DNA from: Microcoleus sp. FACHB-831
Lineage (GTDB): Bacteria > Cyanobacteriota > Cyanobacteriia > Cyanobacteriales > FACHB-T130
Assembly: GCF_014695585.1 (NCBI RefSeq)
Contig: NZ_JACJON010000067.1
Location: forward strand, 339,792 to 403,791
Direction: 5' to 3'
Length of the DNA: 64,000 bases
Part shown: positions 55,819-64,000 of the stretch, in pieces
Layout of the letters: each line of letters begins with the position of its first letter
How positions within the stretch are numbered: the first letter of the stretch is position 1
Notes under the pieces: generated by a model
Databases searched by the model: none
What the model was told of the DNA's origin: nothing
Seen by the model: only the letters and a program-made list of their open reading frames with translations
Position numbers and translations under genes: made by a program

Positions 55819-55856
55819 AAAACCCTGCAACTTTAACGGTTGCAGGGTTTTGCTTT
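55819..55856 (+). terminator. Terminator after tRNA-fMet
   Basis: A perfect 13-bp stem: AAAACCCTGCAAC (55819-55831) with GTTGCAGGGTTTT (55839-55851), with a T-rich tail. Confidence 0.9.
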
Positions 55857-55895
55857 ATGCTGTTAGTAGATATTCCGTCTTAGATTTAAATATTT

Positions 55896-57395
55896 ATGGC
55901 TGTCAAGTTGCGGCGACCGATTTTAGTTGGTGGAGTAGGGTTATCCTTTTCGCTGTGGATGTTGCAGAGCCTGCATCACTCGCTAGGACAGGTGGGTGAA
56001 TTTGGCGTTATTGGCGCGATCGCCCTCGGCGGTGCTTTGTTGTTAGCGCGGCAAGGAAAAGCCAAAAATATTGAAATATCACCGTCAAAGCCGCTAGAAA
56101 GGGAAATAGTAGAGAAAGCGATCGCCCTAGCCAACACCGCAGTTACGCAACTGGGAGTAGAAACAGAAAATCATCCTAGTTTTTGTAAAGACGCGATTAA
56201 TCACGTTTCTACAATGCGGGAAAGAGTCGGACGGCTTCGTGCGGAATTAGACAGAAAAGAAATATGCGTGGCTGTAACTGGTGGCAAGTCGGCGGGTAAA
56301 ACGACGCTGATGCAACAGCTAGAATTAAGCGCGTTGGCTATAGAGAAATTGCCTGGAACGTCTCTAAAATTCAGGGAAACACCCGCATTGTTTGTGGGGA
56401 CGGATGGCGACGAAAGCGCAGAGAAGACAGCCATAGAAATGGCCATCGCTTCTGACTTAGTATTATTTGTGGCTGCGGGCGATATTACCGCACCAGAATT
56501 TAAAACCTTGCAGCAGCTAGAGGCAGCAAAGCAGAAAACTGTCCTAGTTTTCAACAAGCAAGACCAGTATTTACCCGAAGAACGCGCTACGATTTTGGAG
56601 CAGTTGCGCTACAGAATGCCAGATGCAGTAGCGATCGCCGCTTCTCCTAGCCCGCTAAAAGTGCGTCAGCATCAAGCGAATGGTTCGTTCCAAGAGTGGA
56701 TGGAACAGCCCAATAGTGAGATTGCACAGCTTACGGGTAAGTTAAGTGAAATTTTAGCCCAAGAAAGTCAACAGCTAGTTTGGGCAACGACCATGAGGAC
56801 GGCTGGTACAGTGAAAGCAGAGGCGAAGACGCTGTTAAATCAGGTGAGACGCGATCGCGCCTTACCTCAGATCGAACAATATCAGTGGATAGCCGCCGCC
56901 GCCGCCTTTGCTAACCCAGTACCAGCCCTAGATTTACTGGCGACGGGTGCTATTAATGCCCAGCTTGTTATGGAACTAAGTGCCATCTACCAGCAGAAAT
57001 TCTCTTTAGAACAAGCGAAGGCAGTAGCTGGGACTATGGGAAGCTTAATGCTTAAACTGGGTTTAGTTGAACTTTCAACTCAGACTATTAGCGGAATTTT
57101 GAAAACCAACGCAATTACCTTTGTTGCTGGTGGATTGTTGCAGGGAGTTAGTGCTGCTTATCTGACGCGGTTAGCAGGTTTGAGCTTAATTGAGTATTTA
57201 CAAGAGCAGGATGTTGTCATAGCAGAAGGGCGTCCGTTGAATCTCGATCGGTTAGGCGAGACATTGCAAAAAGTATTTCAGCAAAATCAACGAGTTGCTG
57301 TATTGCAGTCTTTTGTTGGGCAAACGATGGCGCGTATTTTGCCAGAATCTTCCCAACCTCAACTCACACCCTCAGAAACAGTTGTTAGTTGTTAG
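55896..57395 (+). CDS. GTPase-like protein with DUF697-type domain (1)
   Basis: A 499-residue protein. Two hydrophobic segments at the start (about 9-27 and 36-52) suggest a membrane anchor. The GTPase core has P-loop GGKSAGKT (129-136), a degraded G3 (FVAAGD instead of DxxG), and NKQD (220-223) as G4. The C-terminal half is hydrophobic with many alanine-rich helices, including AFANPVPALDLLATGAINAQLVMELSAIYQ, the DUF697/YcjF-like segment. It is related in layout to the gene at 58954-60399. Role unknown; other DUF697 proteins associate with membranes or stress systems. The weak G3 raises doubt about GTP hydrolysis. Confidence 0.8.
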   Translation: MAVKLRRPILVGGVGLSFSLWMLQSLHHSLGQVGEFGVIGAIALGGALLLARQGKAKNIEISPSKPLEREIVEKAIALANTAVTQLGVETENHPSFCKDAINHVSTMRERVGRLRAELDRKEICVAVTGGKSAGKTTLMQQLELSALAIEKLPGTSLKFRETPALFVGTDGDESAEKTAIEMAIASDLVLFVAAGDITAPEFKTLQQLEAAKQKTVLVFNKQDQYLPEERATILEQLRYRMPDAVAIAASPSPLKVRQHQANGSFQEWMEQPNSEIAQLTGKLSEILAQESQQLVWATTMRTAGTVKAEAKTLLNQVRRDRALPQIEQYQWIAAAAAFANPVPALDLLATGAINAQLVMELSAIYQQKFSLEQAKAVAGTMGSLMLKLGLVELSTQTISGILKTNAITFVAGGLLQGVSAAYLTRLAGLSLIEYLQEQDVVIAEGRPLNLDRLGETLQKVFQQNQRVAVLQSFVGQTMARILPESSQPQLTPSETVVSC

Positions 57396-57431
57396 TTTTT
57401 ATTAGCATTAAAGTTGAGACATATTCCCGGT

Positions 57432-57456
57432 GTAGGGTGGGCGCTGCCCACCCTAC
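57432..57456. repeat. Palindromic GTAGGGTG hairpin, copy 3
   Basis: A perfect 11-bp inverted repeat: GTAGGGTGGGC (57432-57442) with GCCCACCCTAC (57446-57456) and a 3-nt loop. It follows the GTPase stop and may end its transcript. It is the same family as 23768-23798. Confidence 0.75.
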
Positions 57457-57518
57457 TGCATTTAGAGGGAATGCGATCGCATTCCTCAAATAAATGGGAA
57501 CACTCGAAGTAGTGCAAA

Positions 57519-58730
57519 ATGAAAAGTGCGATGGCAAAAAATCCCAATCAACCCAAAGCCGATGATGCCGTACTTGGCGGTGATAACGCGCCGATAAATG
57601 GTGCAGTTCTGGGAGGTCTGGCAGGAATCGAGAGGCGTTTGACGAGTACAGTTTTTGAGGAAAGAATTGTTGCCCTAAAAGAAGCTTTAAAGTATGGGCA
57701 AGAGGGCTTAGACATAGCGATTAAAGCATTAAAATACTCAGACAAACAGCTACGGTGGGAAGCATATTCGCTACTTTGGCAAACTAAAAATCCGCAAGCA
57801 CAAAAAGCATCGCGCTATTTAAATCCTTATAGCTTTTTTGAGTGTATCCGTACACTTGAGTGGCATTCAGACGCAGTTATGTCCGTGGCTATTAGCCCCG
57901 ATGGACAGACTTTAACCAGTGGCAGTAGCGATAACACGATCACAGTCTCGAACCTCCAGACAGGCGCTCTACAGCATATTCTTGAGGGGTATTTAGGAGC
58001 CGTTTATTGCGTTGCCATTAGCCCTAATGGGCAGATTTTAGCAAGTGGCGGTAGGGAAGGGACTATCACAACGATTACGCTATGGAATCTGCACGCGGGC
58101 GAACGACAGCGCACCCTTTGGTGGGTGCATTTCGACAGGCTTACGTCCATCGCTTTTACCCCGAATGGGCAGATTTTAGCTAGTGGCAGTTACGACAGAA
58201 GTATCAAACTTTGGAATCTGCACGCAGGCGAACTAATGGGTATCCTGTGGGGACATTCAGACACAGTTAGTTCTGTCGCCATTAGCCCGAATGGAAAAAT
58301 TTTAGCTAGCGCTAGTTGGGACAACACGATCAAACTCTGGGATATTTACGCAGGGAAACTAATACAAACTTTGGAGGGGCATTCAGATAGGGTTATGTCT
58401 GTCGCCATTAGTCTAGATGGAAAGATTCTGGCTAGTGGGAGTTGGGATAAAACCATCAAACTATGGAGTCTGCATACAGGCAAATTACTACATACGCTTA
58501 AGGGGCACACCAACAGAGTTTATTCTATTGCTATGAGCCGCGACGGGCAGATTTTAGCCAGTGGTAGTGGGGACAATACTATTAAACTTTGGCATATGTA
58601 CGCAGGCGACTTAATGCATACTATTCAGGGGCATTCAAAAACTGTTAATTCCGTTGTCTTTAGCCCGGATGGACAAATTTTAGCCAGTGGTAGTTGGGAT
58701 GGAAGCATCAAGGTGTGGGGGATGCATTAA
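57519..58730 (+). CDS. WD40-repeat protein with N-terminal HEAT-like segment
   Basis: A 403-residue protein. Residues 10-35 contain DAVLGGDNAPINGAVLGGLAG, then a HEAT-like helix pair FEERIVALKEALKYGQEGLDIAIKALKYSDKQLRWEAYSLLW (about 46-90), common in cyanobacterial sensory proteins. Seven WD40 blades follow (about 110-403), with typical SPNGQILASGSYDRSIKLWNLH; blade 2 carries an extra TT insertion and its WD end is altered. There is no enzyme domain; a scaffold role is likely. It sits between the two GTPase genes on the same strand, which suggests a shared function (inference). Confidence 0.9.
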   Translation: MKSAMAKNPNQPKADDAVLGGDNAPINGAVLGGLAGIERRLTSTVFEERIVALKEALKYGQEGLDIAIKALKYSDKQLRWEAYSLLWQTKNPQAQKASRYLNPYSFFECIRTLEWHSDAVMSVAISPDGQTLTSGSSDNTITVSNLQTGALQHILEGYLGAVYCVAISPNGQILASGGREGTITTITLWNLHAGERQRTLWWVHFDRLTSIAFTPNGQILASGSYDRSIKLWNLHAGELMGILWGHSDTVSSVAISPNGKILASASWDNTIKLWDIYAGKLIQTLEGHSDRVMSVAISLDGKILASGSWDKTIKLWSLHTGKLLHTLKGHTNRVYSIAMSRDGQILASGSGDNTIKLWHMYAGDLMHTIQGHSKTVNSVVFSPDGQILASGSWDGSIKVWGMH

Positions 58731-58953
58731 GGAAAGTCTGACGTTTCTATTCCCAGAGATAGAGATTCACCCCCGGTTATAATAAGCGCGATCGCGGTTA
58801 ATTTTCTCTTAGGCAAAAAGACCAACAAGTAGGACGCGATCGCATTATTTTTGCTCTTGCACCATATATAACTTTGGCTGTGCTAACGCGATCGCCACAC
58901 AGAAGGCAATTACAGCAAAATATAGATAGTAGCCTGTTCTTCCCTATCTAACT

Positions 58954-60399
58954 TTGACTCATCAACCCCCCCAACCTAATCCCAATGCGGCGCGTCCTAG
59001 CCAACAAGGTGAACTTCACTTTAACCGCGCTCGTGCTAGTCTCCAGCAAGCGCTATCCTGGTATGGGCATTTGCGTCGCCAGCGCCATGCTGTTTCTGAC
59101 ACTTCCGCGATCGCTTCTGTACAAGCTGAATTGGATATTCTAAAATCCACCCTAGATAAGCTTGACCAAGGTGTTATTCGCATTGCTGCTTTTGGTCTTG
59201 TCAGTCGCGGTAAATCTGCTGTTTTAAACGCACTTTTGGGGCAGAAAATTCTGCAAACTGGCCCCCTTAATGGCGTCACGCAATGGCCTCGTTCTATACG
59301 CTGGACGCCTTCTTTAGAATCCACCCTTGGTAATGGCGGGAAGGGAGGAACTTCCAAGGTACAGGTAGAATTAATTGATACCCCAGGCTTAGATGAAATT
59401 GAAGGCCAAGCACGGGGAGAAATGGCGCGGGATGTGGCGCGTCAAGCTGACTTAATTTTGTTTGTTGTCGCTGGCGATATCACTCGCACCGAGTATAAAG
59501 CTCTATGCGAATTGCGGCAAACTCAAAAACCGTTAATTTTGGTTTTTAACAAGATAGATCTCTATCCAGATAAAGACCGCAAAGCCATTTATCAAAATTT
59601 GCAAAAGCTTGGTGCGGGTAGTAGTGATGCTAATCGCTTGCAGCAATTATTATCAGCAGAAGAAATTGTGATGGTATCGGCGGAACCAGCACCAATAGAA
59701 GTGCGGGTAGAATGGCCTGATGGGAGAGTGACGCACGAATGGGAGACGCCGCCGCCTGATGTGGATGAGTTGAAGCAGAAGATTTTAAATATTCTAAATC
59801 GTGAGGGGCGATCGCTCCTCGCACTCAATGCTTTAATTCAAGCTAGGGAAGCTGAAGCTACTATTGCCAGCAAAACTGTTGATATCCGCAATTTGGAAGC
59901 GGAAAAATTAATCTGGGAATTTGTTAAATATAAAGCGATCGCTGTCGCTGTTAATCCTATTGCAGTTCTGGATATAATCGGAGGAACTGTAGCAGATTTA
60001 GCTTTAATTCGTTCTTTGGCAAAGTTATATGGTTTGCCGATAACTAGCTACGAAGCAGGGAAGCTTTGGAAGACAATTGTGTTTAGTTCTGGTGGTTTGC
60101 TATTAGGGGAATTGGGAAGTAGTTTAATGTTGGGGTTAGGCAAAAGTGCTTCAGCGATCGCTAGCGGCGATAATCCTAGTAATATAACTGCTTATGCTGG
60201 GAGCGCGATCGCTCAAGCTAGTATAGCTGGCTATGGAGCTTACGCCATCGGTCGCGCCGCACAAGTTTATCTAGAACAAGGCTGCACTTGGGGACAACTT
60301 GGCTCCAATACTATTATTAAAGAAATTCTCAATCAGATGGAACCGAATACTATTCTCTATCGGCTGCGGCAAGAATTACAGCAACAATTTCAGCGCTAA
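58954..60399 (+). CDS. GTPase with DUF697-type C-terminal domain (2)
   Basis: A 481-residue Era/dynamin-like GTPase. G1 is GLVSRGKS (81-88), G3 DTPG (near 142-145) and G4 NKID (near 199-202), all intact, unlike the paralogue at 55896. Residues 320-440 are hydrophobic, alanine/glycine-rich helices of the DUF697 type (VNPIAVLDIIGGTVADLALIRSLAKLYGLP), a likely membrane-binding region. The start is TTG; the Asn/Pro/Gln-rich first 20 residues look disordered. The gene follows the WD40 gene after 223 bp, on the same strand. Cellular role unknown. Confidence 0.88.
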   Translation: MTHQPPQPNPNAARPSQQGELHFNRARASLQQALSWYGHLRRQRHAVSDTSAIASVQAELDILKSTLDKLDQGVIRIAAFGLVSRGKSAVLNALLGQKILQTGPLNGVTQWPRSIRWTPSLESTLGNGGKGGTSKVQVELIDTPGLDEIEGQARGEMARDVARQADLILFVVAGDITRTEYKALCELRQTQKPLILVFNKIDLYPDKDRKAIYQNLQKLGAGSSDANRLQQLLSAEEIVMVSAEPAPIEVRVEWPDGRVTHEWETPPPDVDELKQKILNILNREGRSLLALNALIQAREAEATIASKTVDIRNLEAEKLIWEFVKYKAIAVAVNPIAVLDIIGGTVADLALIRSLAKLYGLPITSYEAGKLWKTIVFSSGGLLLGELGSSLMLGLGKSASAIASGDNPSNITAYAGSAIAQASIAGYGAYAIGRAAQVYLEQGCTWGQLGSNTIIKEILNQMEPNTILYRLRQELQQQFQR

Positions 60400-60616
60400 G
60401 TGTTCCTAGTTCATCGTTAATTGCCGCGAAGTTTTAACGATGTAATTTTTAGAGCATTTAGTAGAAGATAAAATGCTGGCGATGCTCTGATAGAAATCCA
60501 GGTGTAACAATGTACGCGATGCCTAAAAAAGGATTTAATCTATGATTTTAAAAAAGTGCGATCGCGCTTTTAACTTGAAATAATTGAAAATCCCATGAAG
60601 AAAGAGGCCTTAGCTA

Positions 60617-61201
60617 ATGATTGCCAGTCCAGAACAAAAATATATGACTCCCCAGGAATACCTGGAATGGGAAGAACGCCAAGACATTAAATACGAGTAC
60701 GTCAACGGCGAAGTTTTTGCCATGACTGGGGGAACCATTGCTCACAATGACATTAGCCTCAACTTAGCAACTGCTTTAAAGAACCATCTTCGGGGATCTG
60801 GCTGTAAGGTTTTAATGGCAGATGCCAAACTTAGCGTATCTGAAAAGGGGCCATTTCACTACCCGGATGTCATGGTAACTTGCGACCACCGCGACAAACA
60901 GGCGATCAAATTCATCCAATATCCCTGTCTAATTGCTGAAGTCCTCTCTCCTGGTACAGAAGCCTACGATCGAGGAGGCAAATTTACCCACTACCGTCGC
61001 ATCCAGACTTTGCGAGAATATGTCCTCATTGATGCTCAAAAAATAAGTGTAGAGTGCTTCCGGTTAAACGACAAAGGTATTTGGGAGTTGCATCCCTACG
61101 AACGGGGAGATGAAATTCACCTAAGCAGCGTCGATTTGCACTTTCCAATTTCCCTACTTTATGAAGATGTCCACTTTCCAACAGAAGAGGGCAACGATTG
61201 A
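60617..61201 (+). CDS. Uma2-family (DUF820) putative nuclease
   Basis: A 194-residue Uma2 protein of usual length. Landmarks are [54 protein letters not shown] (the D of the PD motif) and [18 protein letters not shown] (the lE-x-lSpsT motif), then [14 protein letters not shown]. The active-site residues D, E and K/R are all present. Function and target are unknown; the family is highly multiplied in filamentous cyanobacteria. A second, more divergent copy is at 34527-35228. Monocistronic. Confidence 0.92.
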   Translation: MIASPEQKYMTPQEYLEWEERQDIKYEYVNGEVFAMTGGTIAHNDISLNLATALKNHLRGSGCKVLMADAKLSVSEKGPFHYPDVMVTCDHRDKQAIKFIQYPCLIAEVLSPGTEAYDRGGKFTHYRRIQTLREYVLIDAQKISVECFRLNDKGIWELHPYERGDEIHLSSVDLHFPISLLYEDVHFPTEEGND

Positions 61202-61282
61202 ATGCTGTTTTCTACCAAGGTACAGTATTCTCGCGCATTAGAGCGGCGTAGAATGCGATCGCATTGGGAGCGAGAAAAAAAT

Positions 61283-62164
61283 TTACTTTTTAAGTTTTAA
61301 AGAGTTTTCAGCTATCTTTATCAATTTGTTTGGCGATTGAGTGTCATTCACAGTTATCCGTGATATTTCATAATTATTCCTCAACCAGCCTAACCTCAGC
61401 GGTTTACTATTGTATAAATAGCCAGATGCATAGTATTTAGAAGCATATTCTTTAACTTTTCCATTGTAAGCGCCAAATGGATAAGCTATATGAGCTGCTA
61501 CTTTTTCCTCTGGGTCTAACCCTTCAACGCATTTTCTTAAGGTAGCTTGCGCTTGCTCAAGTTCTGCCATCAATTCTTTATCATTTATTTTAGTTAAGTT
61601 TTTATGAGTTAATCCATGAGATTGGATATCATAAAAACCTTTTTTAAATCCATCTCTCAAATCATTACACGTCATGTGTATGGAAGCGTTGCTATCATAA
61701 GTTGCTAGCGTGGCTGGGTTAATAAATAATACTACCTTTACTTTCTTCCCGTATTTTTGTTCTAGCCGCTCTAAGCTATATAGTAAGTTTGTGTAATTGT
61801 TCTTATAGCCATCATCGAAGGATAGCATAATCGGTTTTTCGCCTATATGTCCTGCGGGAATAGGCTTAGATTTAGCGACAAAATAATCGTAAAGCTCCTC
61901 AGATGAAAGAAACCAAATTTTACGGTTAAGTAAACTACCTACAAATAATTCAAAATCTTGTCTGGTATAATTCATTTGTTTAAATGAAGATCCCAGAAAA
62001 GGACGATCGTTTTTATTTTGAATATTGATGATGGCGTGAAACCCAAAAATACTAACTCTGGGTGCATTAATATAGAAAATTAGAAAGGTAGTAAGTAGAC
62101 CTATTATAAAAGCGAGCGCAAGTCTTACATATAAATTTTCAAATAAAAGCTTGATGGACTTCAT
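61283..62164 (-). CDS. Polysaccharide deacetylase (NodB-type) with N-terminal membrane anchor
   Basis: A 293-residue protein. One membrane span near residues 15-32 places the catalytic domain outside the cytoplasm. The NodB motifs are IMLSFDDGY (D117, D118) and IQSHGLTH (H183, H187), with AYPFGAYN as the later motif, all intact. This resembles the PgaB/IcaB-type deacetylases that remove acetyl groups from poly-N-acetylglucosamine-like glycans. It is a single gene on the minus strand downstream of tlyA, with only 63 bp between them. The substrate is not known. Confidence 0.9.
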   Translation of the reverse strand: MKSIKLLFENLYVRLALAFIIGLLTTFLIFYINAPRVSIFGFHAIINIQNKNDRPFLGSSFKQMNYTRQDFELFVGSLLNRKIWFLSSEELYDYFVAKSKPIPAGHIGEKPIMLSFDDGYKNNYTNLLYSLERLEQKYGKKVKVVLFINPATLATYDSNASIHMTCNDLRDGFKKGFYDIQSHGLTHKNLTKINDKELMAELEQAQATLRKCVEGLDPEEKVAAHIAYPFGAYNGKVKEYASKYYASGYLYNSKPLRLGWLRNNYEISRITVNDTQSPNKLIKIAENSLKLKK

Positions 62165-62227
62165 GCAGCAAATCTCTTAAATTGCAGTTGTAGCGACGTT
62201 GATTTTGTATAAATATCCGAATCTAGT

Positions 62228-63088
62228 TTAGGCTGAATTAGTCAATTCTTTCTGGGCAGCTTGGGTAATCTGTTTAATTGCTTCTAACTCAGGCAACGGC
62301 GTTTGACTATCCATACTAAGCCAGAGTAGATACTCGATATTACCAGCAGGGCCAGTCAGCGGCGATGGGGTTAAGCCACGATACTGCCATCCCAACGCTT
62401 GGGCGGCTTGCAAAACTTGGAAAATAGCGCCAGCTTGGTCGTTAGTATCGCGCACGACTCCTTTCTTGCCAACACGCGATCGCCCCACTTCAAACTGCGG
62501 CTTCACCAGCAAAACCACTTCGCGGCGAGGCTGAAGTAACTGCCAAAGCGCAGGTAAAACTTTGTCAAGAGAAATAAACGATACATCCACTACGCCTAAA
62601 TCAGGATAGTCGCCCGCTGTCTCCCTACCTTCGTTGGGTGGGTTTATGGCAGGATCTGCGCCATACAACTCAGCGGGGGTGAGATGGCGCAAATTGGTGC
62701 GTTCTCTCAAAATCACCCTTGGATCGTTACGCAGACCCCAATCAACTTGTCCATAGCCGACATCAATCCCGTACACAAGTTTTGCCCCAGCTTGCAGCAG
62801 ACAGTCGGTGAAACCGCCTGTTGAGATGCCGCCATCGAGGCAAATTCGACCAGCCACAGAAATTTGGAACACTTCTATAGCTTTCGCGAGTTTTTCGCCT
62901 CCTCTGGAAACAAAACGCGATCGCTCTTTAATTTTTATTTGTGCCGCTGTGTCAACCTCGGTTCCAGGCTTGTCAATTACCTGCTGATTCACCATAACTT
63001 GTCCCGCCTGAATCAACCGCTGGGCTTGTTGCCGAGACGGGCATAAATCTAAATCTACTAATAATGTGTCCAGTCGTTGTTTTGCCAA
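62228..63088 (-). CDS. tlyA: TlyA-family rRNA (cytidine-2'-O-)-methyltransferase
   Basis: A 286-residue enzyme with an N-terminal S4 RNA-binding domain (residues 1-60: QRLDTLLVDLDLCPSRQQAQRLIQAGQVMVN) and an FtsJ-type methyltransferase domain. Landmarks are FVSRGGEKLAKAIE, LDGGISTGGFTDCLLQAGA (SAM loop), VVDVSFISLDKVLP and VLLVKPQFEVG, which carry the K-D-K-E catalytic residues expected of the family. It methylates rRNA ribose 2'-OH in M. tuberculosis; the cyanobacterial target is inferred. It lies just upstream of the deacetylase gene on the same strand. Confidence 0.95.
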   Translation of the reverse strand: MAKQRLDTLLVDLDLCPSRQQAQRLIQAGQVMVNQQVIDKPGTEVDTAAQIKIKERSRFVSRGGEKLAKAIEVFQISVAGRICLDGGISTGGFTDCLLQAGAKLVYGIDVGYGQVDWGLRNDPRVILRERTNLRHLTPAELYGADPAINPPNEGRETAGDYPDLGVVDVSFISLDKVLPALWQLLQPRREVVLLVKPQFEVGRSRVGKKGVVRDTNDQAGAIFQVLQAAQALGWQYRGLTPSPLTGPAGNIEYLLWLSMDSQTPLPELEAIKQITQAAQKELTNSA

Positions 63089-63431
63089 GGTATCTCGTAT
63101 GCAGCGTGGTTAATTCTTTTAAGCCTGCAAATGAATTTTAGACCCCCGGTGGCGCGATCGCGAAGTGTTTGTAAATTGCCCCCCTCGCGCCTACTTTAAT
63201 AAAAGTTATGTAGTTATGATGCACAAAGCTAGATAGCAAACTGTAACTTAAACTACAATTAATTTTGAAGGCTCAAAAGTAGCGTCATATCGCCTCACAG
63301 CCTTCGTTGAGGAATATTGTTCGCAGAAGCATTAGCCTCGTCTCTGTTTTAGCAAGGATAGCCTCTGTGAGAGGTGAAGCCGTTTGATCTAACCTTCTAG
63401 CCACCCGCGTTGCCCCCGTCGAAATCGATCT
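63089..63431. other. About 340-bp spacer
   Basis: It lies between divergent genes and should hold both promoters. It contains a HIP1-like CGCGATCGCG and a short CCTCTGTGAGAGG hairpin near 63364; I see no gene. Confidence 0.45.
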
Positions 63432-63887
63432 ATGTTAGAAACTAAACTGACAACCTGCGCTACTCTGCTTTACCAATGGCTTTTGCCGCGAGTCTCTGCC
63501 GGAACCCAGTTCAAAATTGATTTGCAAGACTTTCAAGCTTGGGTGAGCGAGTATCGGGAAAAAGAATATAGCGATCGCGAGGTTTTCGACGCTCTCAGAC
63601 AGCTAAAAGAACTCCAGTTGATCGGCGTTAGCAAAACCGAAGTAACCCTAGCAGTTAAAGAAGTGGATAGTGCGAGTCTGATGAACGCACAACCAGCCAC
63701 TGAATTATTGCCTGAGAAACGCGATCGCTTTAGTTTTAATCCCTTCTTGCTGGTTATCTTGGCAACTTTTGGCTGCTATATTTGGGCGTGGGTTCCGATA
63801 ATTTCTGGTTCAGTTAAGACGCTCAACCAAACGCAGACGCTAGTAAGCCCCCACCCTTGGAGCGTTCTGGGTGAAAAAGATAATTAA
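63432..63887 (+). CDS. Small protein with one membrane span, unknown function
   Basis: A 151-residue protein. Residues 1-75 resemble a winged-helix-like arrangement (FKIDLQDFQAWVSEYREKEYSDREVFDALRQLKELQLIGVS), followed by a polar linker and one hydrophobic span (about 100-122, NPFLLVILATFGCYIWAWVPI). The C-terminal 30 residues are polar. The combination suggests a membrane-tethered regulator but no family is recognised. It is a single gene, divergent from tlyA. Confidence 0.6.
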   Translation: MLETKLTTCATLLYQWLLPRVSAGTQFKIDLQDFQAWVSEYREKEYSDREVFDALRQLKELQLIGVSKTEVTLAVKEVDSASLMNAQPATELLPEKRDRFSFNPFLLVILATFGCYIWAWVPIISGSVKTLNQTQTLVSPHPWSVLGEKDN

Positions 63888-63964
63888 CGGGACTTAAACT
63901 AAAATTTAGAATTAATAAAGGTATAATCGAGGTATGGCATAGATTTCACGTTGAAGGGCAAGCT

Positions 63965-64000
63965 ATGAAACAGACAACTCCTGCCGCCATGCCTCCTTGC
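63965..64000 (+). CDS. Start of an unidentified gene, cut by the window end
   Basis: An ATG at 63965 begins an open frame of 12 codons (MKQTTPAAMPPC) that runs off the window. A GAAGGGC site lies 9 bp upstream and the frame is uninterrupted. Too short to identify; it could also be a random opening. Confidence 0.35.
   Translation, partial: MKQTTPAAMPPC

Overview
The window is chromosomal DNA from a cyanobacterium, most likely a filamentous one of the Microcoleus/Oscillatoria kind. The palindrome GCGATCGC (HIP1) is scattered through genes and spacers on a very large scale. The gene content is also cyanobacterial: dark protochlorophyllide reductase (chlL, chlN), omega-3 desaturase desB, ClpC, a CGLD27-family membrane protein, DUF3318, WD40-repeat proteins, a kinase-WD40 fusion and PEP-CTERM/WGxxGxxG surface-sorting tails. 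The genus is an inference. No insertion sequence, prophage or CRISPR array is visible, and only one tRNA was found.

Layout. 1-3.1 kb (minus): lysA, cdaA and uppS, a cell-envelope and c-di-AMP block with an ATGA overlap between cdaA and uppS; rimI is divergent. 4.1-6.6 kb: clpC. 6.9-10.6 kb (minus): a secreted PhoA-type alkaline phosphatase, two small secreted proteins sharing an unusual C-terminal end, and a CDF metal exporter. 10.8-14.3 kb: a 1174-residue protein with an inverse-autotransporter-like barrel and a beta-helix passenger, divergent from a GT2 glycosyltransferase. 15.7-20.8 kb: rpsB-tsf, a helical protein and recG. 21-27 kb: a helical protein, a 2OG-Fe(II) oxygenase, desB, an exported PrxQ-like peroxiredoxin, two WGxxGxxG proteins and lpxD. 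27.4-35.2 kb: a BaiN-type flavoprotein with rubredoxin, an SRPBCC protein, a methyltransferase, clpB and a Uma2 protein. 35.4-37.2 kb: a Ser/Thr kinase with a seven-bladed WD40 propeller, followed by a 110-bp tandem duplication. 38-40.9 kb: chlL-orf-chlN. 41-47.6 kb: a DUF5678-retropepsin protein, a zinc-ribbon/PD-(D/E)XK protein, several small conserved proteins, a phytase-like PEP-CTERM protein and queE. 47.7-52.8 kb: a STAS-sugar-transferase fusion overlapping an RsbW-type kinase, two conserved proteins and a GT4 glycosyltransferase. 52.9-55.7 kb: yqeK-rsfS-CGLD27-asparaginase. 55.7-60.4 kb: initiator tRNA, then two DUF697-type GTPases flanking a WD40 protein. 60.6-64 kb: Uma2, a polysaccharide deacetylase, tlyA, a small membrane protein and the start of one more gene.

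How it fits together. Most genes are housekeeping or conserved cyanobacterial genes in short operons. Several deal with the cell surface and exopolysaccharide: uppS, lpxD, the sugar transferase, GT2 and GT4 enzymes, the deacetylase, the beta-helix protein and the sorted surface proteins. The most distinctive unit is at 47.7-49.15 kb. A STAS domain with an intact phospho-acceptor serine is fused to an initiating sugar transferase, and its gene overlaps that of a GHKL anti-sigma-type kinase, which suggests phospho-switch control of polysaccharide synthesis (inference). Other points of interest are the duplicated signal-peptide segment and shared C-terminal end near the alkaline phosphatase, a possible SD-masking leader before rpsB, a terminator built from two HIP1 sites, and a family of palindromic GTAGGGTG hairpins.
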